From Cristatella mucedo (lineage: Eukaryota; Bryozoa; Phylactolaemata; Cristatellidae), in contig WPIO01000121.1 in NCBI GenBank assembly GCA_009760855.2, forward strand, positions 682,501-746,500: 64,000 bases of DNA, written 5' to 3'. How positions within the stretch are numbered: position 1 is the stretch's first letter; each line of letters begins with the position of its first letter. Shown here piece after piece: positions 1 through 22,477 of this stretch. Below the pieces are notes generated by a model. The model had not been told where the DNA came from, ran no database searches, and saw nothing but the letters and a program-made list of their open reading frames with translations. A program made the translations under genes and the position numbers.

Positions 1-117
1 GCAGTGTGGCGAACTTGCGTCACGGGGCAAGTTTCGCGCAGGCAGCTCTGTCTTCTGTGACGGAATTACTGTTAGTCAAGCGAGTCCACAGGCAGTGAGC
101 TGCTCATATAATATCTA

Positions 118-231
118 AATTATTTGTGTAGCGCCCTAGAAGACGTTTATCTTTATTCGTGCGCTTCACATTTGCCACGAGGCTACAACCCACGACCTTG
201 GCCATCATAGACATTCATCTCGACCTCGGCA
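118..231 (-). mobile_element. SINE-B copy, degraded
   Basis: Read on the minus strand, this has a tRNA-like half with a degraded B box around the words for 'gacctcggc...cacgacc', followed by the GCGCC...CGCTAC tail shared with LINE 2. It is more diverged than the copies near 16.2 and 27.3 kb. The ends are approximate. Confidence 0.6.
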
Positions 232-1195
232 GGAGACGCGATTCTGGGGACAGTCCCGGTTGGGGCTTTCCCCGGAATCTTCCGGCGGCCGAGCGACCGA
301 GCTTTACTGGTTGCTATTGACTCCGTGTAGCGATCGCGAAGAGGTCATTGAGCGCTCTGCTGGTAAGCGATACTAATGGCCGAATCCGCGCTAGAAAATA
401 TGCGGCCCGCTGTTGCTGCTGCTTATTTATCGTGCGCCGCCGCATCGATCTATTTGCGACGATGGCAGGAACGGAGGGGCGTCTGGAATTGAACAGGGAA
501 CAGAATTAATCGCCACTGGCGAATAATTCGTAAGGAGAGCCCCCCCCCACCCCACCACCCCGAAGGTCGGCCGGTCGAGGGAAGGGTGGCCTCAAGTACC
601 CGCGACTTTGCCTCCGCCTCAACTGAATGTTGCACACCGAGTCGCGTACTGACGCCACCCGCGAAGCATCTTCCTGGTTTTGATGTGACTAAGCTTTTGT
701 CACCGTGGACTTACAATCCGCTATTACAGCGTCACAAAGTTTCGTCGCCCATAATAGTTATTGCTACGAACCACCTATTTTATCAAAATTCAGAAGCAGG
801 TTGACATGACAGAGGAAATCTTGCTTATATTATTACCCTTATAGTAATAGGGCCGTTATACCTCGGTCCTGTTTATATCTTTAAGTGCACTACACACTTC
901 CAGCTTCGGCTCCTACTTTGTCTCAATTGTCGTTCTCAGTATTATTATCGTTAGTAACGATTGTGCTCTAAACACTGTATCATACATAGCTTACATCGAC
1001 CATCTTTGTTAGGACTGCAGCAGTCCCTATACATCTATGGACTTTGTACTCCAGGTCTTGCCGCCCTTAAAAGTATCGGATTATTGTTGTGGCCTTCTAA
1101 TTTTGTCTTCTGCAGGTAGGTAAATCTGCTTTTGCAATTGTCATTGAAGTGGCTTACTTTCTGCAAAATTTCCTACCGTACCTATGATAAAAAAA
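232..1195. other. No gene recognised; holds one dispersed repeat
   Basis: Only a repeat at 583-690 is identifiable; it is also found at 3386-3500. The reading frames here lack coding features or splice sites. Confidence 0.5.
583..690 (+). repeat. Dispersed repeat, copy 1 (pairs with 3386-3500)
   Basis: The words 'ctctgcctccgcctcaactga' (or close variants), 'atgttgca.accgagtc.cgtac' and 'gccacccgcgaagcatcttcc' occur in the same order at both sites, in direct orientation. The family is unknown and no coding content is seen. Confidence 0.7.
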
Positions 1196-2570
1196 TTATA
1201 ATAATAACACATTGTATGTAGCGCCCTCAGAAAACTTAATCACTATCTAAGATCATTACATTTGCTACAAAGGAAGCCCGATCGAATGGTGGATCCACTA
1301 AATGCAGGAATAAATAGATAAGCTATTATTTTCTTTTTAAATGTGATACAGTCGGGAGATGTGATGATGCAATTCGGGAGTGATTTCCAGGCTTTGGGAG
1401 CATACGAACTACAAGCATGGTCTCCATAGGATTTGAGGTTAGTACAAGGTATAGGTAAGCAATCACATGCCGAAAAGCGGGCGATACGATGCTTAGCCTG
1501 GTGGAGGAGTTGATCTTATAAGTAGGCTCAAGCCAAAGAATGAACGGACCTAAAAGTGAGTGACAAAACCTTAAATTCGATGCGTAGCTTGACTTTGAGC
1601 CAGTGCAGGTCGGCGGAATAGGTGTGGTGTGGCAACTGCGATGCTGACAACGGACAAACCTAGCTGCAGAGCTTTGCACCAGCTGCCAGCGCCTGAGTGC
1701 ACTGACCGATAGACCAGCAAGCAGTGAGTTGGAAAAGTCAAGACGGCATGTCACAAATGTATGGACCAATTTAGATGCGGTATCCCTGTCTAAGCAAGCC
1801 CAAATTTTAGAAATTTTATGTAGCTGAAAGTAGGCAGACTTGACTGCAGAGCTGATGTGGTCGTCTAACGAAAGGTCACTTTTTAACGTTACATCTAGGT
1901 TTCGTGAAGATTCAACAGGAGAAGTGCTGGCAGAGCCGATTTTGAGCGTCAGCCTTTCCATTTTCTGCATCACACTTGGTTTGGCCGTAACTAGTCAGTT
2001 GGCTTCATGATCATTCAACTTTAAAAATATGCTGCCATCTATGTGTGGATGTCATCGATATATGCAGCAAGGTTGTTGAGAGAATTCGACGTGCAGGGAA
2101 GGATCAAAGCAAAGGTAAACTGAGTGTCATCCGTATAGAATTGAAAGTCTAGATTGTGCTTGGCAATCACGTCGGGAAGAGAGACAGTGTAAACCGAGAA
2201 AAGAACAAGACCAAGCACGGACCCCTGACGTACTCAGTATTACAGAGGTGCCTCGGGTGATCTTTGTCCATTCACAACAATACTCTGGTGTCTCCAACTG
2301 AGATAGTACCTGAAACAACTCAATGCACTGCCAGTGATGCCCAGGCCAGATGAGAGGCGCTCAAGAAGTACTTGGCGATCCGTGGTATCAAAAGCTGCCC
2401 CAAGATAGAGCACCACAAGCACAGAGATAACCTACTCATGTCTGCATTCCTAAGTAGGTCTTTGTACACCTGAAGCAATGCTGACTCTTTGGAGTGATTA
2501 GCTCTCAAACCAGACTGGAACTTAACGAGCAAAGTTTGAAGTTCCAATGAATGAGTTCAGCTGATCTGCC
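1196..2570 (-). mobile_element. LINE family 2 (L2/CR1-like), 5'-truncated, frame-broken
   Basis: Minus-strand fragments, in order, match reverse-transcriptase and C-terminal segments of L2/CR1-type ORF2. They include a QSGLRANHSKESALL-type stretch, a LGAAFDTTDRQVLLERL motif, a degraded YTDDTQ active-site region, then DLSLDDHIS.AVKSAYFQL and the conserved C-terminal part. The 3' end at about 1196 has the LINE 2 tail (TATTAT run next to the GCGCC words). Frameshifts and stops make it inactive. Confidence 0.85.
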
Positions 2571-2737
2571 ACGACTAGTTCCAGGATCGTTGACCTACGT
2601 AACATTGCAGCGATTCGAGCTTGCATCGAAGGAGGTGCCGCCGCCGCTGATTGGCTGATCCACGCTTTCGTGACTTCCTTTCTAGACTTACATAGCTTGC
2701 CTTCCTTGCTGCCGCGCGTATCCGTCGTACAACTCGA

Positions 2738-3074
2738 AACTGGCGGACTAATCCACTAATCTGCGCCTGCTCCTCATCGAGCAGCTTATCGACTGCTAGA
2801 TTCCGTCGCACGCTTTCGTAGCGGGGCCTCAATCGTCCTCCGACAGCAACTATGTATACAGGCCTAACGTCGCATTGGCAGCATTCGTCTTAGCCTCGAA
2901 GCGGCACGTCATCACGCAACGCCGCACCGGTGCGACACTCACTCTTACACTCGCCGTTTTCTCTCAGCCTCGAATGAGCCACGTATCCCTTGGTGACTTC
3001 GCCTTCAGCTTCTAAAGCGAGGAACCGGCTACCAACCGACCGGACGTAGCGTCAACTCCTGACTCGACGGCTTG
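2738..3074 (+). repeat. Dispersed repeat, copy 1 (pairs with 4744-5055)
   Basis: This aligns in direct orientation with 4744-5055. Shared words include 'aatctgcgcctgctcctca', 'agcagcttatcgac.gctag', 'gaaccggctacc.accgac' and 'tcaactcctgactcgacggc'. The two copies differ by substitutions and small gaps, so this is an old duplication or an unnamed transposon family. No intact frame is seen. Confidence 0.8.
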
Positions 3075-3249
3075 CGATTGGTTCGGAGCCAGTAACTTGC
3101 CTCGAGCTCTGACGCAAGCGACTCAGCCGACCGCCGGCCAAGGATAAGGTGGCCGGCCACGGGCTAAGTAGGCGCCCCCCCTTTCGCGGCCAAACCAGCT
3201 GCCAAAGCACGCTGACACGCGTTCATTTATATGAATGGGTATTATATAT

Positions 3250-3261
3250 ATGTGTGTGTGT

Positions 3262-3335
<74 letters not shown>

Positions 3336-3358
3336 GTGCGTGTGTGCGTGTGTGCGCG
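3250..3358. repeat. (TG)n microsatellite
   Basis: About 100 bases of TG with CG-containing variants near the right end. It accounts for the Cys-Val and Thr-His reading frames on both strands. Confidence 0.98.
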
Positions 3359-3385
3359 CGCGAAGGTCCGGCACTGGTCTAGGGA

Positions 3386-3500
3386 AGGGGCGGCCTCAAG
3401 TTACCCCCGACTCTGCCTCCGCCTCAACTGACTGAATGTTGCATACCGAGTCACGTACCGCCGCCACCCACGCAGCATCTTCCCAGTTGTTGCGACCTAA
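3386..3500 (+). repeat. Dispersed repeat, copy 2 (pairs with 583-690)
   Basis: Same ordered words as the copy at 583-690, with an extra 'ctga' in the Pro/Ser-like stretch. It lies directly after the (TG)n tract. Confidence 0.7.
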
Positions 3501-3609
3501 CTGCCCTCGGCACTCTGGTGCCATACGGTGGAGCGTGTTGAGCTTCAAGCCTGGAGCCCTGTCGCGGCGACTTTGGGCCATACGCGACCAAAATCGACCA
3601 AAGCCCAAC

Positions 3610-4743
3610 CTCGGCGAACTCTAAATGCAAAAACTAATTAGTTAATTACTATACTTTATTAGCTCATAAAAATAGCGTTATTATGTATTGATTATATTAG
3701 ACATTATTATTAAGTAATATATGATTCCGTCAATTATATTTACTAAATAGTTAATTAAATATTTGTTAATAGTAATATAATGTATGTATTAGTTAAAATA
3801 AATATATATTAGTTAATACTCATACTGTATTTACATATTATTGTTAGTTTAGTTAAAATTCTCAGAACTTGAAAATCTGAGCGGCGAAGTCTGCTGCTTC
3901 GAGCATCCTGTCTGTGCCTGCAGCAGGAGCTGACAGATGGGACCACGTGAACGACCTAAAAGTCAGCTCCAAGACTGTCCGGCCCATGGCCGCCGGAGTA
4001 GTCGCCGCCAGAGATCTGAAGCATTTTCCGCCCGTGTCTACCTATCTCCATTCCTACCGGAGACGCTGGCGCCAGTATTTTCATACTGGTTAAATTCTTA
4101 ATCATCCAAACTCAAGCTCCGGTCAGGTTTTAAAAACAAATCGCTTTTTTATAGAGTCAGTACCACCGCCACTGTAAAATAATAAGCCTTATTGTCAAGC
4201 GCCTAGTCTGTCAGCCAGTTCTGCAACATCTGTCTCGGCCCCGTTCGATTCGTGGATCAGCAACTCCTGGAGAGATCTTCATGTATTCAGGTATTAAAAG
4301 CAGTGCTTTTGCCAAATCCTATCTCACTAGGTTAATTCAGAGAGTATATGCCGACGGTCATTCGGTGAGTTAGTATAAAGTGAAACGGTGAAGTATATCG
4401 TGCCACAGAGATCCAATTTACCAGTAGCTCACCATTATACTCACAATATACATTTTATTCCGTGCCGATGCGATTACCAAGCACAATATTGGCTTTCATG
4501 GTTGAGCAGATGACACGCCGGAGTGCATCTGCTTCGATCTTTCGCTGTCTTGCAGAATCTCAAACTCTCTCAACTCCCCTGCAGCAGACATTTTGTTGGC
4601 ATTCGATGTTTGATGGCGGCTAGCGTTTCATCCATTTGGATGACGATGCAAAGCATTCCACATTCTACATTCTGGCTCGGCCAGCAGAACTCCTGCAGCC
4701 GCTGCACGGCATCTGCATGAAGCCTCCATCTCAAGTAGCTTTT
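3610..4743. other. No gene recognised; AT-rich block then unique sequence
   Basis: 3610-3860 is strongly AT-rich (TTAATTA/ATATAAT words). 3861-4743 is of ordinary composition. No coding, RNA or repeat structure could be supported. Confidence 0.5.
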
Positions 4744-5055
4744 ACCTCAACTGACGGACTAATCCGCCAATCTGCGCCTGCTCCTCACCAAGCAGCTTAT
4801 CGACAGCTAGATTCGGTCTCCCGTCGGTGCCTCCATCGTCCTCCACCAGCCGCAGGCCTACCTCGCACTGGTCTCAGCCTCGAACCGGCACGTCGTCGCG
4901 TAACGTCGTGCCGGCGTGGCACTCTTTCTTACGGTCGCCGCTCTCTGCTGGCCTCGAATGAGATTCGCGTACATGAGAGACGGCGTCTACAGCTCCGAAA
5001 GCTCGGAACCGGCTACCGACCGACCGGAAGTCGCCTCAACTCCTGACTCGACGGC
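4744..5055 (+). repeat. Dispersed repeat, copy 2 (pairs with 2738-3074)
   Basis: See the first copy. An open frame of 136 codons crosses this copy, but its counterpart in the other copy is broken, so it is treated as repeat DNA and not as a gene. Confidence 0.8.
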
Positions 5056-5271
5056 ATTCAAAAGCGAAGATAAAGATGCATCCGCTCCGCGAAGCCTATG
5101 CTTGGGAATCGTCCTCCTCGCGATAGCGATAGTTTTAAAAATCACGCTCGCTATACATAGCTAACCAATTGATTATGTTCAGCCAAAACCTAAGCTGCCT
5201 ATAAAGAGATTTGATATCTTAGGGCCCGGGCTGGTTAAACGATGCATTGTTTTCAGCTGCTGTGCTTTAAT

Positions 5272-5513
5272 TATAATAATTATAATAATAATACACTTGA
5301 TAAAGCGTCCTCAGTGAACTCAATCTCTTTCTAGGCGCTCTACAATTGCTGCAAAGGAAGCACGATTGAGTGGCTAGTAGTAGCACGCTCAGTAAACAAT
5401 AGGAGTTAACATGGTTAGTGGCAGCATGCACAGTGTCGGCTCGCTTATGCACATAAAGGTCGAATCACATGGACCCGCCAAATGCTGTGACGAATGGGTG
5501 CGTTTTTAATTTG
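5272..5513 (-). mobile_element. LINE family 2, 3' end only
   Basis: On the minus strand it runs from the end of the coding region (words for 'ttagtgggtccatgtgattcg'), through the 'cactgtgcatgctgccactaacca' 3'-UTR, to the AGCGCCTAG.AAGAGATTGAGTTC tail and a TATTATTAT run. It is truncated to about 240 bases. Confidence 0.88.
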
Positions 5514-5681
5514 TTTGCTCTCTCCTTGATCTGCTCACAAACTCACTTCTGAGCCACACTCTGATTTCGATTTTTAACTGATTTTCAGGCCCGCCTGATC
5601 TCGAACAATTGAAGCCTATTGGATCCTCGTCGAACAACGTCGCTTTACTGTCAACCCTCGGGTTGGCTACTCGACCGAACG

Positions 5682-6122
5682 ATGTCCGACCGGCCTACGT
5701 CGGCGCAACAATTGCAGTACTGGCTCCAGTATTTAGTAACGGGCTGGCAGGACATGTGCGAAGGAATTCGCCGGCTGAAGGGCCATGAGCTGAGAGAGCA
5801 CCTGAAGCTGCTACTCAACGCCGTGCGACGCGTGCTGCAAGCGGTCATCGCCGGCGTCGGCGTCGTGGCAAAATACGTGCCAGCCGTTCGCACGGCCCTC
5901 CGGGGGATAGCACTGTGCTGTCCACGGCCGGCCCTGCGCTGCAGGCGTTGCTGGTCACGACAGGCTCGAGCGACCGTTGGCAGAGCTCGGGCGAGGCTAT
6001 GCAGTGCGTCGGCCGAGACATCGGCACAGCTGCCTGCCAACGATCTCGTGGCAGCCACCCGACAAGTGCTCGCTAGCATCAAACCGTCCGTCGACGGCGG
6101 CTGCGAGTCCGTCGACGGATGA
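5682..6122 (+). CDS. Unrecognised 146-residue reading frame
   Basis: The frame starts at ATG 5682 and ends at TGA 6120-6122. A good 3' splice-site context (pyrimidine-rich tract, then 'ctgattttcag') ends at 5588, and the in-frame stop at about 5610 puts any upstream exon in the 5' UTR. The predicted protein has an amphipathic N-terminal half (about residues 8-45, Leu/Arg-rich), a hydrophobic stretch near residues 46-70 (Val/Ala/Ile with Tyr), then a Cys/Arg-rich segment and a Ser/Ala tail. An ATTAAA lies shortly downstream and an AATAAA at 6501. No domain or family is recognised. It could be a genuine small gene, part of an unknown mobile element, or chance. Confidence 0.3.
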   Translation: MSDRPTSAQQLQYWLQYLVTGWQDMCEGIRRLKGHELREHLKLLLNAVRRVLQAVIAGVGVVAKYVPAVRTALRGIALCCPRPALRCRRCWSRQARATVGRARARLCSASAETSAQLPANDLVAATRQVLASIKPSVDGGCESVDG

Positions 6123-6984
6123 CGACTGTCGCTGCATTAAAGGATAAATATCGTCATGCAGTCGAGTCTGCTTACAGGAATACGCTCGTACCGGCCAGCG
6201 GCCATTGCTATAGGCAGAGTACTCCTGCCTGCCGAGTGAGACTACAGCTAGAGTAAATCTAGGACACGGAACTGCTATTCTTATAAGCAGAGTACTTCTC
6301 TATTCGATATTCGTGTATACGCGCAGAGTCAACTCTATATCGAAGACGGTCGTGCAAAGCAACCCGCGGCTGCCATTCGACTGACCTCCGCTGACCTGCG
6401 ACTGTCGTCGGTCCTGCCTCCTATACATGATTCTAGCTGCCCAGTCGGAGCCTGGCTGCTGGGTGACCTTGCTTGATGGCCACTCTATACTTGATTCACA
6501 ATAAATTGAAATCGCCTAGGCTTTTCGCTGATGAGCAGGCCCCTACCTCCACTCAAGGGCGATGATGACAAACTTTCACCGCCGAGCTCCACTGATTTCG
6601 TAGGTCGCTCGGCTGACTTCAATCCAAAATTATAGATAGGAAAAAGGGAGACTCTTTTCTACCGAGTTCCGGGCCTTTGCTGGGCATCCAAATGTAAGAA
6701 TGTTGTGCATTTGGAGATTTAGACATCCTGCTTGCGTCTTCACAAATATATTTACTTATAAATTCATTTACTTTATTTACAGCCATAAATGTTCGATTTC
6801 TGTATCGCTATTACATCGGCGGCAGATAACAGGTGCTTCGTTGGCTCAGGGAATATAAGCTTGGCCAGCCCAGCCTAGCCTAGCAGTGGCTATTGACGTT
6901 TGGAAGTAGCTTGAGACTAACTTGCTAGAGGCAACGAAGGGCAAGAACCAATGTCAAGGTGAATGCTTGCCTCGAACCAACGTC
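6123..6984. other. No gene recognised
   Basis: Unique-looking sequence with short repeats of 'gcagagtact' words at about 6210-6300. Nothing further can be supported. Confidence 0.45.
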
Positions 6985-7725
6985 AAGGTGAATGTATTCT
7001 CTGAAGGAGCTTTATCAAATGTATTATTATTATTATTGTAATGCTTGCTAGCCTACCGGCCTGTGCACTCAGGCAATTACAGCTGGTGTAAAACTCTGCA
7101 GCTAGGCTTCTGTTGTGAACGACCCAGTTGCCACATCACACCACTTCTCGCCGACTTGCACCGGCTCCCAGTCAAGCAACACGTCGACTTCAAGGCTCTG
7201 TCACTCACTTTCACACCCCTTCATTCTTGGGCAATAGCCTACCTATCAGATCTACTCCCCCACCAGGCTAAGCGTCGTACCACCTGCTTTTCGGAATCCA
7301 ACAGTCTAGAAATACCTCGTACAAACCTTAAATCCTTTGGAGACCGTGCATTTAGTTGGTATGCTTCCTAAGCCTAGAACTCGCTCCCGGCTTGAGACCA
7401 AACATCTCCTGCGACTTGCGTCAGAACATTCCCTGACTTGACCACACTTCAAAAGAAACTGAAAACGCACCTATTTATAACAGCATTTAGTGGTTCCCTG
7501 TGATTCGTCCTTTGTGTGCTTACGCGTGCTGACACTGTGCATTCTGCCACTAACCATACTTGCATGCTGACCCTTCGCGTGTCACCCCTAACCATGTTAT
7601 TATTGTTGCTTATTGAGCATGCTACCTCTAACCATTCAACTCGTGCTTCCTTTACAGCAATTGTAAAGCGCATAGAAAGAGGTTGAGTTCTCTGAGGGCA
7701 CTTTACCAAATGTATTATTATTATG
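6985..7725 (+). mobile_element. LINE family 2, 3' part (preceded by an extra tail)
   Basis: 7045-7440 encodes the C-terminal part of an L2/CR1-like ORF2. Conserved blocks include CHITPLLADLHRLPVK, then LKSFGDRAFS.YA and an LxPGL-type end with frameshifts. The 3'-UTR and GCGC.TAG.AAGAGGTTGAGTTC tail end in TATTATTAT at about 7725. A separate short tail (GGAGCTTTATCAAATG then TATTATTATT) lies at 6985-7040, so this copy probably inserted at, or beside, an older LINE 2 end. Confidence 0.85.
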
Positions 7726-7730
7726 TATTT

Positions 7731-7830
7731 GATGACCGAGGTCATGAGCTCGTGCCCCGTGAGGTACATGAAGTCCCTGAATAGAGATTTAAATTCTGTT
7801 ACGACGCTATGCATATGAATTGTTATTTTT
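7731..7830 (+). mobile_element. SINE-B copy, 5'-truncated
   Basis: Begins in the tRNA-like part (GATGACCGAGGTC, B-box-like GAGCTCGTGCCCC), then GAAGTCCCTGAATAGAG and a GACGCTATGCATATGAATT end. It follows directly after the LINE 2 tail. Confidence 0.75.
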
Positions 7831-8049
7831 TATAACAAGACTTCTAAATTTGTGAAACCGGCGTTATGAGCGTGACTTGAGTCAGACCGTTCTTATGCCT
7901 TACTGCCAACCCAATAGGAGATGCCAGTGTCTACTGCCGACTGAATCAACGGCGACCTGTCAGTATCGCTGTGGCCCGCTCGCTGCCCAATGAGCTGTCG
8001 AAGCCAACGCTCTCACCATCAACCAAAGGGAAAATACAAAAACAAATAT

Positions 8050-8182
8050 AATTCACTTATATAACACACTAGAAGAACTAAATGACTATCTAGGCTCTTC
8101 ACATATGCCACAGGGCTCGAGCATACGACCTCAGCTATCAAATACATTCACTTTGACCTCGGCCATCAAAGACAAGCACCTT
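8050..8182 (-). mobile_element. SINE-B copy
   Basis: Minus-strand tRNA-like head with a degraded B box, GAAG.GCCTAGATAG and an AACTT...TGTTATATAAGTG tail. It sits immediately beside a SINE-A copy in the same orientation. Confidence 0.7.
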
Positions 8183-8189
8183 AATAAAT

Positions 8190-8347
8190 ATTAGCTGATT
8201 TAACAGCATCATTTGTATAGCAGCAGAAAAGCCTTAACGGCTGTCACCGCCGCTTGCAGTTGGCAATAAAGGATCGCCCATTACAGGATTCGAACCCATA
8301 ACCTCAGTAGTGAAGAGCAAGCACCTTACCTCCTCTGCTCTCACGGA
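8190..8347 (-). mobile_element. SINE-A copy
   Basis: Contains the reverse complement of the SINE-A core (GCAAGCGG.GGTGACAGCCGTTAAGGC) and of the tail GATGCTGTTAAATCAGCTAA. A B-box-like GGTTCGAATCC is intact. Confidence 0.85.
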
Positions 8348-9154
8348 CAAACGATCCTTGGATCAAATCAGGGCTGAAATGCTAGCAGAGCCAGCATTTT
8401 TCAAAATAAGCTTCATGACTACTGCCGTCTGGTTCGAGAACTAGATGGCCATACATGATGGTGCTTGAGCTCTTTAGCCACGTGGAATCGAAAGCCCGAG
8501 AGATCCCACCGGATGAAATACACCTGAACACAATACATCTGACGAACCTAATGCCTCTATCGGGGGAAGGAGTTTCCAATAGCCTAGATTACGGGCAAAT
8601 CGATTTCATTCGGCATAAGACTGCAAGCACGATTCCATAAAATATCAGCAAAAAGCCACGGTTTTAGTGTGAGACATGTCTGCCAAGAGCATCTGCTGCA
8701 TTTTGTAAAGCCAGTGAAACAGACACTTGACTATCCTGCTTAACATGTGATGTCAAGTGACTATGCCTACAATATCTCTGTCAGCTGTTTGGCTAGCCCT
8801 AAAAAAAAAACCGAGAGGTTAATCGCATACGATCAAGTTGGACCTTGACACACAGGCCAGAGGCATAGGCTGCCAAGCCACAATGTACGAGCAGATGGTA
8901 AAAAAGAGCACTTCCGTGAAGTTTAGTTACAGTTCCTTCAGCTGGAAGCCGAAGACATCCGTCATTTTGTCAGAAGCCAATAAAAGAGATCAGAGAGGAT
9001 CAGAGAGGAGATGCATCTTTTCGCATGCACAGGTGCATGGGCCATCCAAACTGCATGCATAGGAGACCTCGCCGATGCACTAGTTTAGGCCCAGCAAAAT
9101 AACGGATGGCATTCGACAACGACACCCAACGGCATCACTCTCTGGGCTCGCAAA
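8348..9154. other. 3' flank of CMSS1; no other gene recognised
   Basis: Unique-looking sequence that may include the 3' UTR of the minus-strand CMSS1 gene. No clear AATAAA was seen on the minus strand close to the stop codon. Short frames on both strands at 8382-8640 have no recognisable content. Confidence 0.4.
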
Positions 9155-20375
<11,221 letters not shown>

Positions 20376-20893
20376 CACGTCTCTGCTCCATCTACGTATT
20401 TTATCTATCTATCTCTTACTTAGCTGAGAGAGCACGGCCACCTGTCCGCTTGCAACAGCAGGCTCACAAGGGTTTCGCAAGCTACGGGCGACTTTTACGA
20501 AGATACCGACCGCCGCACTTTAGGTCGCGCGACCACGTGACCAGGACCAGCCTGTCTCTCGCGTGAGGCAATTTTTTCGCAGACGGACGGGCGCACGGGG
20601 GAGCTACTTCGCGCGTTACTATCGGCGAGCGGCGGCACGAGCCGCCGCACTTCGAAGCGGCGCCGCGGCGCCGCGGCGTCGCTTCGCGCTCCAGTGCGGT
20701 GAACGCATTTCATCAGCTGCCCGGCGGTTGAGTTGAACCGTTTTAAAAAGGGTAGAATGCCTCAGAGATGGCGCTCCGAGCGTGAGCACGCGCGCGCGCG
20801 CGCGCGGAGCAGCGCAAGCGAAGCTCTGCGGCTGCGCCACGACGCTCGAACTGCCCCGCGGCGCAGCCGCTCGAAGAAGATCACCGCACGTCG

Positions 20894-21247
20894 TCATACG
20901 TGGCCGTAGGCGGTACACGTGGCCCCGTCGGACAGGCGGACGGTGGTGACGCGAACGTTCTGCGCGTCGTCGTCCAGCGCGGCGCGCCTCGGCGCGGGAG
21001 GCGATGCGCGCTGCCCTCTCGCCGCCGCCGCCGGCCACGACCGCGGCCTGCGAGACTTGTGCTGCGCCGTCGGCGGAGGCGCCGCCGCCGCTGCGTGCCT
21101 TCCGTCTCTCGGCCGCCGCCTCCGCCTCGCCCTTTCCACGCAGAGCAGCGCCGCGGCTGCCGCGGTTGCCGCGAGCAGTCCGGCGGCGACCGTCGCTGCT
21201 GCGACAGACGACAGAGCCGCGCTGCGCGGCGACTCATCCACCTCCAT
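20894..21247 (-). CDS. Candidate 117-residue membrane protein frame
   Basis: ATG at 21247 (context CGGCATGG), with a stop at 20894-20896. The predicted protein begins with eleven polar residues. It then has a strongly hydrophobic Ala/Leu/Val segment (about residues 12-36) ending in a run of five arginines, a basic Ala/Pro/Arg middle, and a less biased end (NVRVTTVRLSDGATCTAYGHV minus its first residue). This looks like a signal-anchor protein or a first exon running into a weak GTATGA donor. There is no family match, and CpG-rich DNA produces such frames by chance. Confidence 0.25.
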   Translation of the reverse strand: MEVDESPRSAALSSVAAATVAAGLLAATAAAAALLCVERARRRRRPRDGRHAAAAAPPPTAQHKSRRPRSWPAAAARGQRASPPAPRRAALDDDAQNVRVTTVRLSDGATCTAYGHV

Positions 21248-22071
21248 GCCGAGGTCGCGTCGTCGCCGGCTTCACCATGCCTATGACAGCGAGTCGCCGC
21301 TGCCACGGCAACAAAATAGCCGCCATAGCCGCCGCAGCAGCGGCATGCAACACGTGACCGCTCGCACAAGCCACACGAGCTCATTCGGCTCGCTCCTCCG
21401 CTCTCGCTGCTCCGAGACAAGCGGCGGCGCAGCGGTCCGGTCGCGCGCGAACTCGGACGCACCTCTCTCAGCCCCGCCCCGGCTCTCAGCACGCCGCGGC
21501 GGACTCGCTCGCTAGGGCGGCGTCCGAGACGATGGCGTCGAAGCCGCGACTCTCGTTAGCATAGAAATTTGGCGCAGAAAATGCCACCGCACTATCGATT
21601 ACCCGCAGCTGCAACAGCAGCTGCCGCCATTCAGCATTCCGCAGAGCCGCTCGCTGCGGCGGCGCAGCGCCGGACGCGGCGGCGCCGCCGCAGCTTCCGG
21701 CGTCTTCGCCGCGCCATTGGCCATCGGCCCTTTCGCATCGCTCCAGTGGCCTTCGAGCGGACGGCTCGAAGCGGCTGCTAGTTGCGCGCCGTTTGACAGC
21801 TGCTTGCTAGTCGCGCGAGGGTTTTCTACCGTGCGACGACGAGCGCCGCCGCCGCCGCCGAGCCGCTTGCCCGGGTTTTTCGGGCGCCCTCCCTCGTGAG
21901 CGAGCGACGCGCCGCTGCTGACGCTAGGAAAGATTCGTGTCGGCTTTCACTCAGTAATTTTGTATTTTAGTCATGAAGGTAATTAATAATAACAAGAATA
22001 ACTGCTTGATTAATTATTATCTATTATTTACAAATTAAGAAATTGGTAAATACTAATTAATAATTACTTAC

Positions 22072-22418
22072 TCCATGTTTCTCGAGTTGGTCCCTCTGCG
22101 GTTTGGGCTCGAGAACGACGGAACTCCCGCCGTCGAGCTTTGCGCCGCAGCTTTGCCCGCGATCGCTGCGCTGCGGCTCAGAAGAGAGCGGCAGCGCCGC
22201 TGGGCAGAAGCTAGGCAAAGCTGGCAGATCGCCGCCGCCGCCGCCGCCGCCGCCGCGATGGGCAGGCTTGCGACGACGCCGCGCGGCTCGCGAGCCAGGC
22301 GAAGCTTGCTGGTCGTCGGCGGATGTCGTCGAGCGATCGTCTAGCAGATCGAAAATGGCGCTTCCCGGCCGGCCCGAGATTCGCCGCCGCGCCGGCGGGT
22401 GCCAGTCTGCGAGACTCA
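22072..22418 (-). CDS. Candidate coding exon with strong 5' splice site
   Basis: A minus-strand open stretch of about 115 codons ends at GGA followed by GTAAGTAAT, a near-consensus donor in phase 0. The last residues (VVLEPKPQRDQLEKHG) are of less biased composition than the Gly/Arg-rich part before them. No ATG is obvious in frame, so it may be internal or may begin at a cryptic acceptor. The next exon would lie below 22 kb and was not found. Product unknown. Confidence 0.25.
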
Positions 22419-22477
22419 CTACAAACGATGGCTACTTGCGATTCGCAGCGGTTGCGGACTCTGGACGGCGCAGCTGC

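Larger units (their letters stand above)
20490..22420. other. CpG-rich block, possible promoter region
   Basis: G+C-rich and CpG-dense, with overlapping open frames on both strands, as expected where stop codons are rare. An AT-rich gap at about 21950-22070 divides it. The two best coding candidates are listed separately. Confidence 0.6.
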
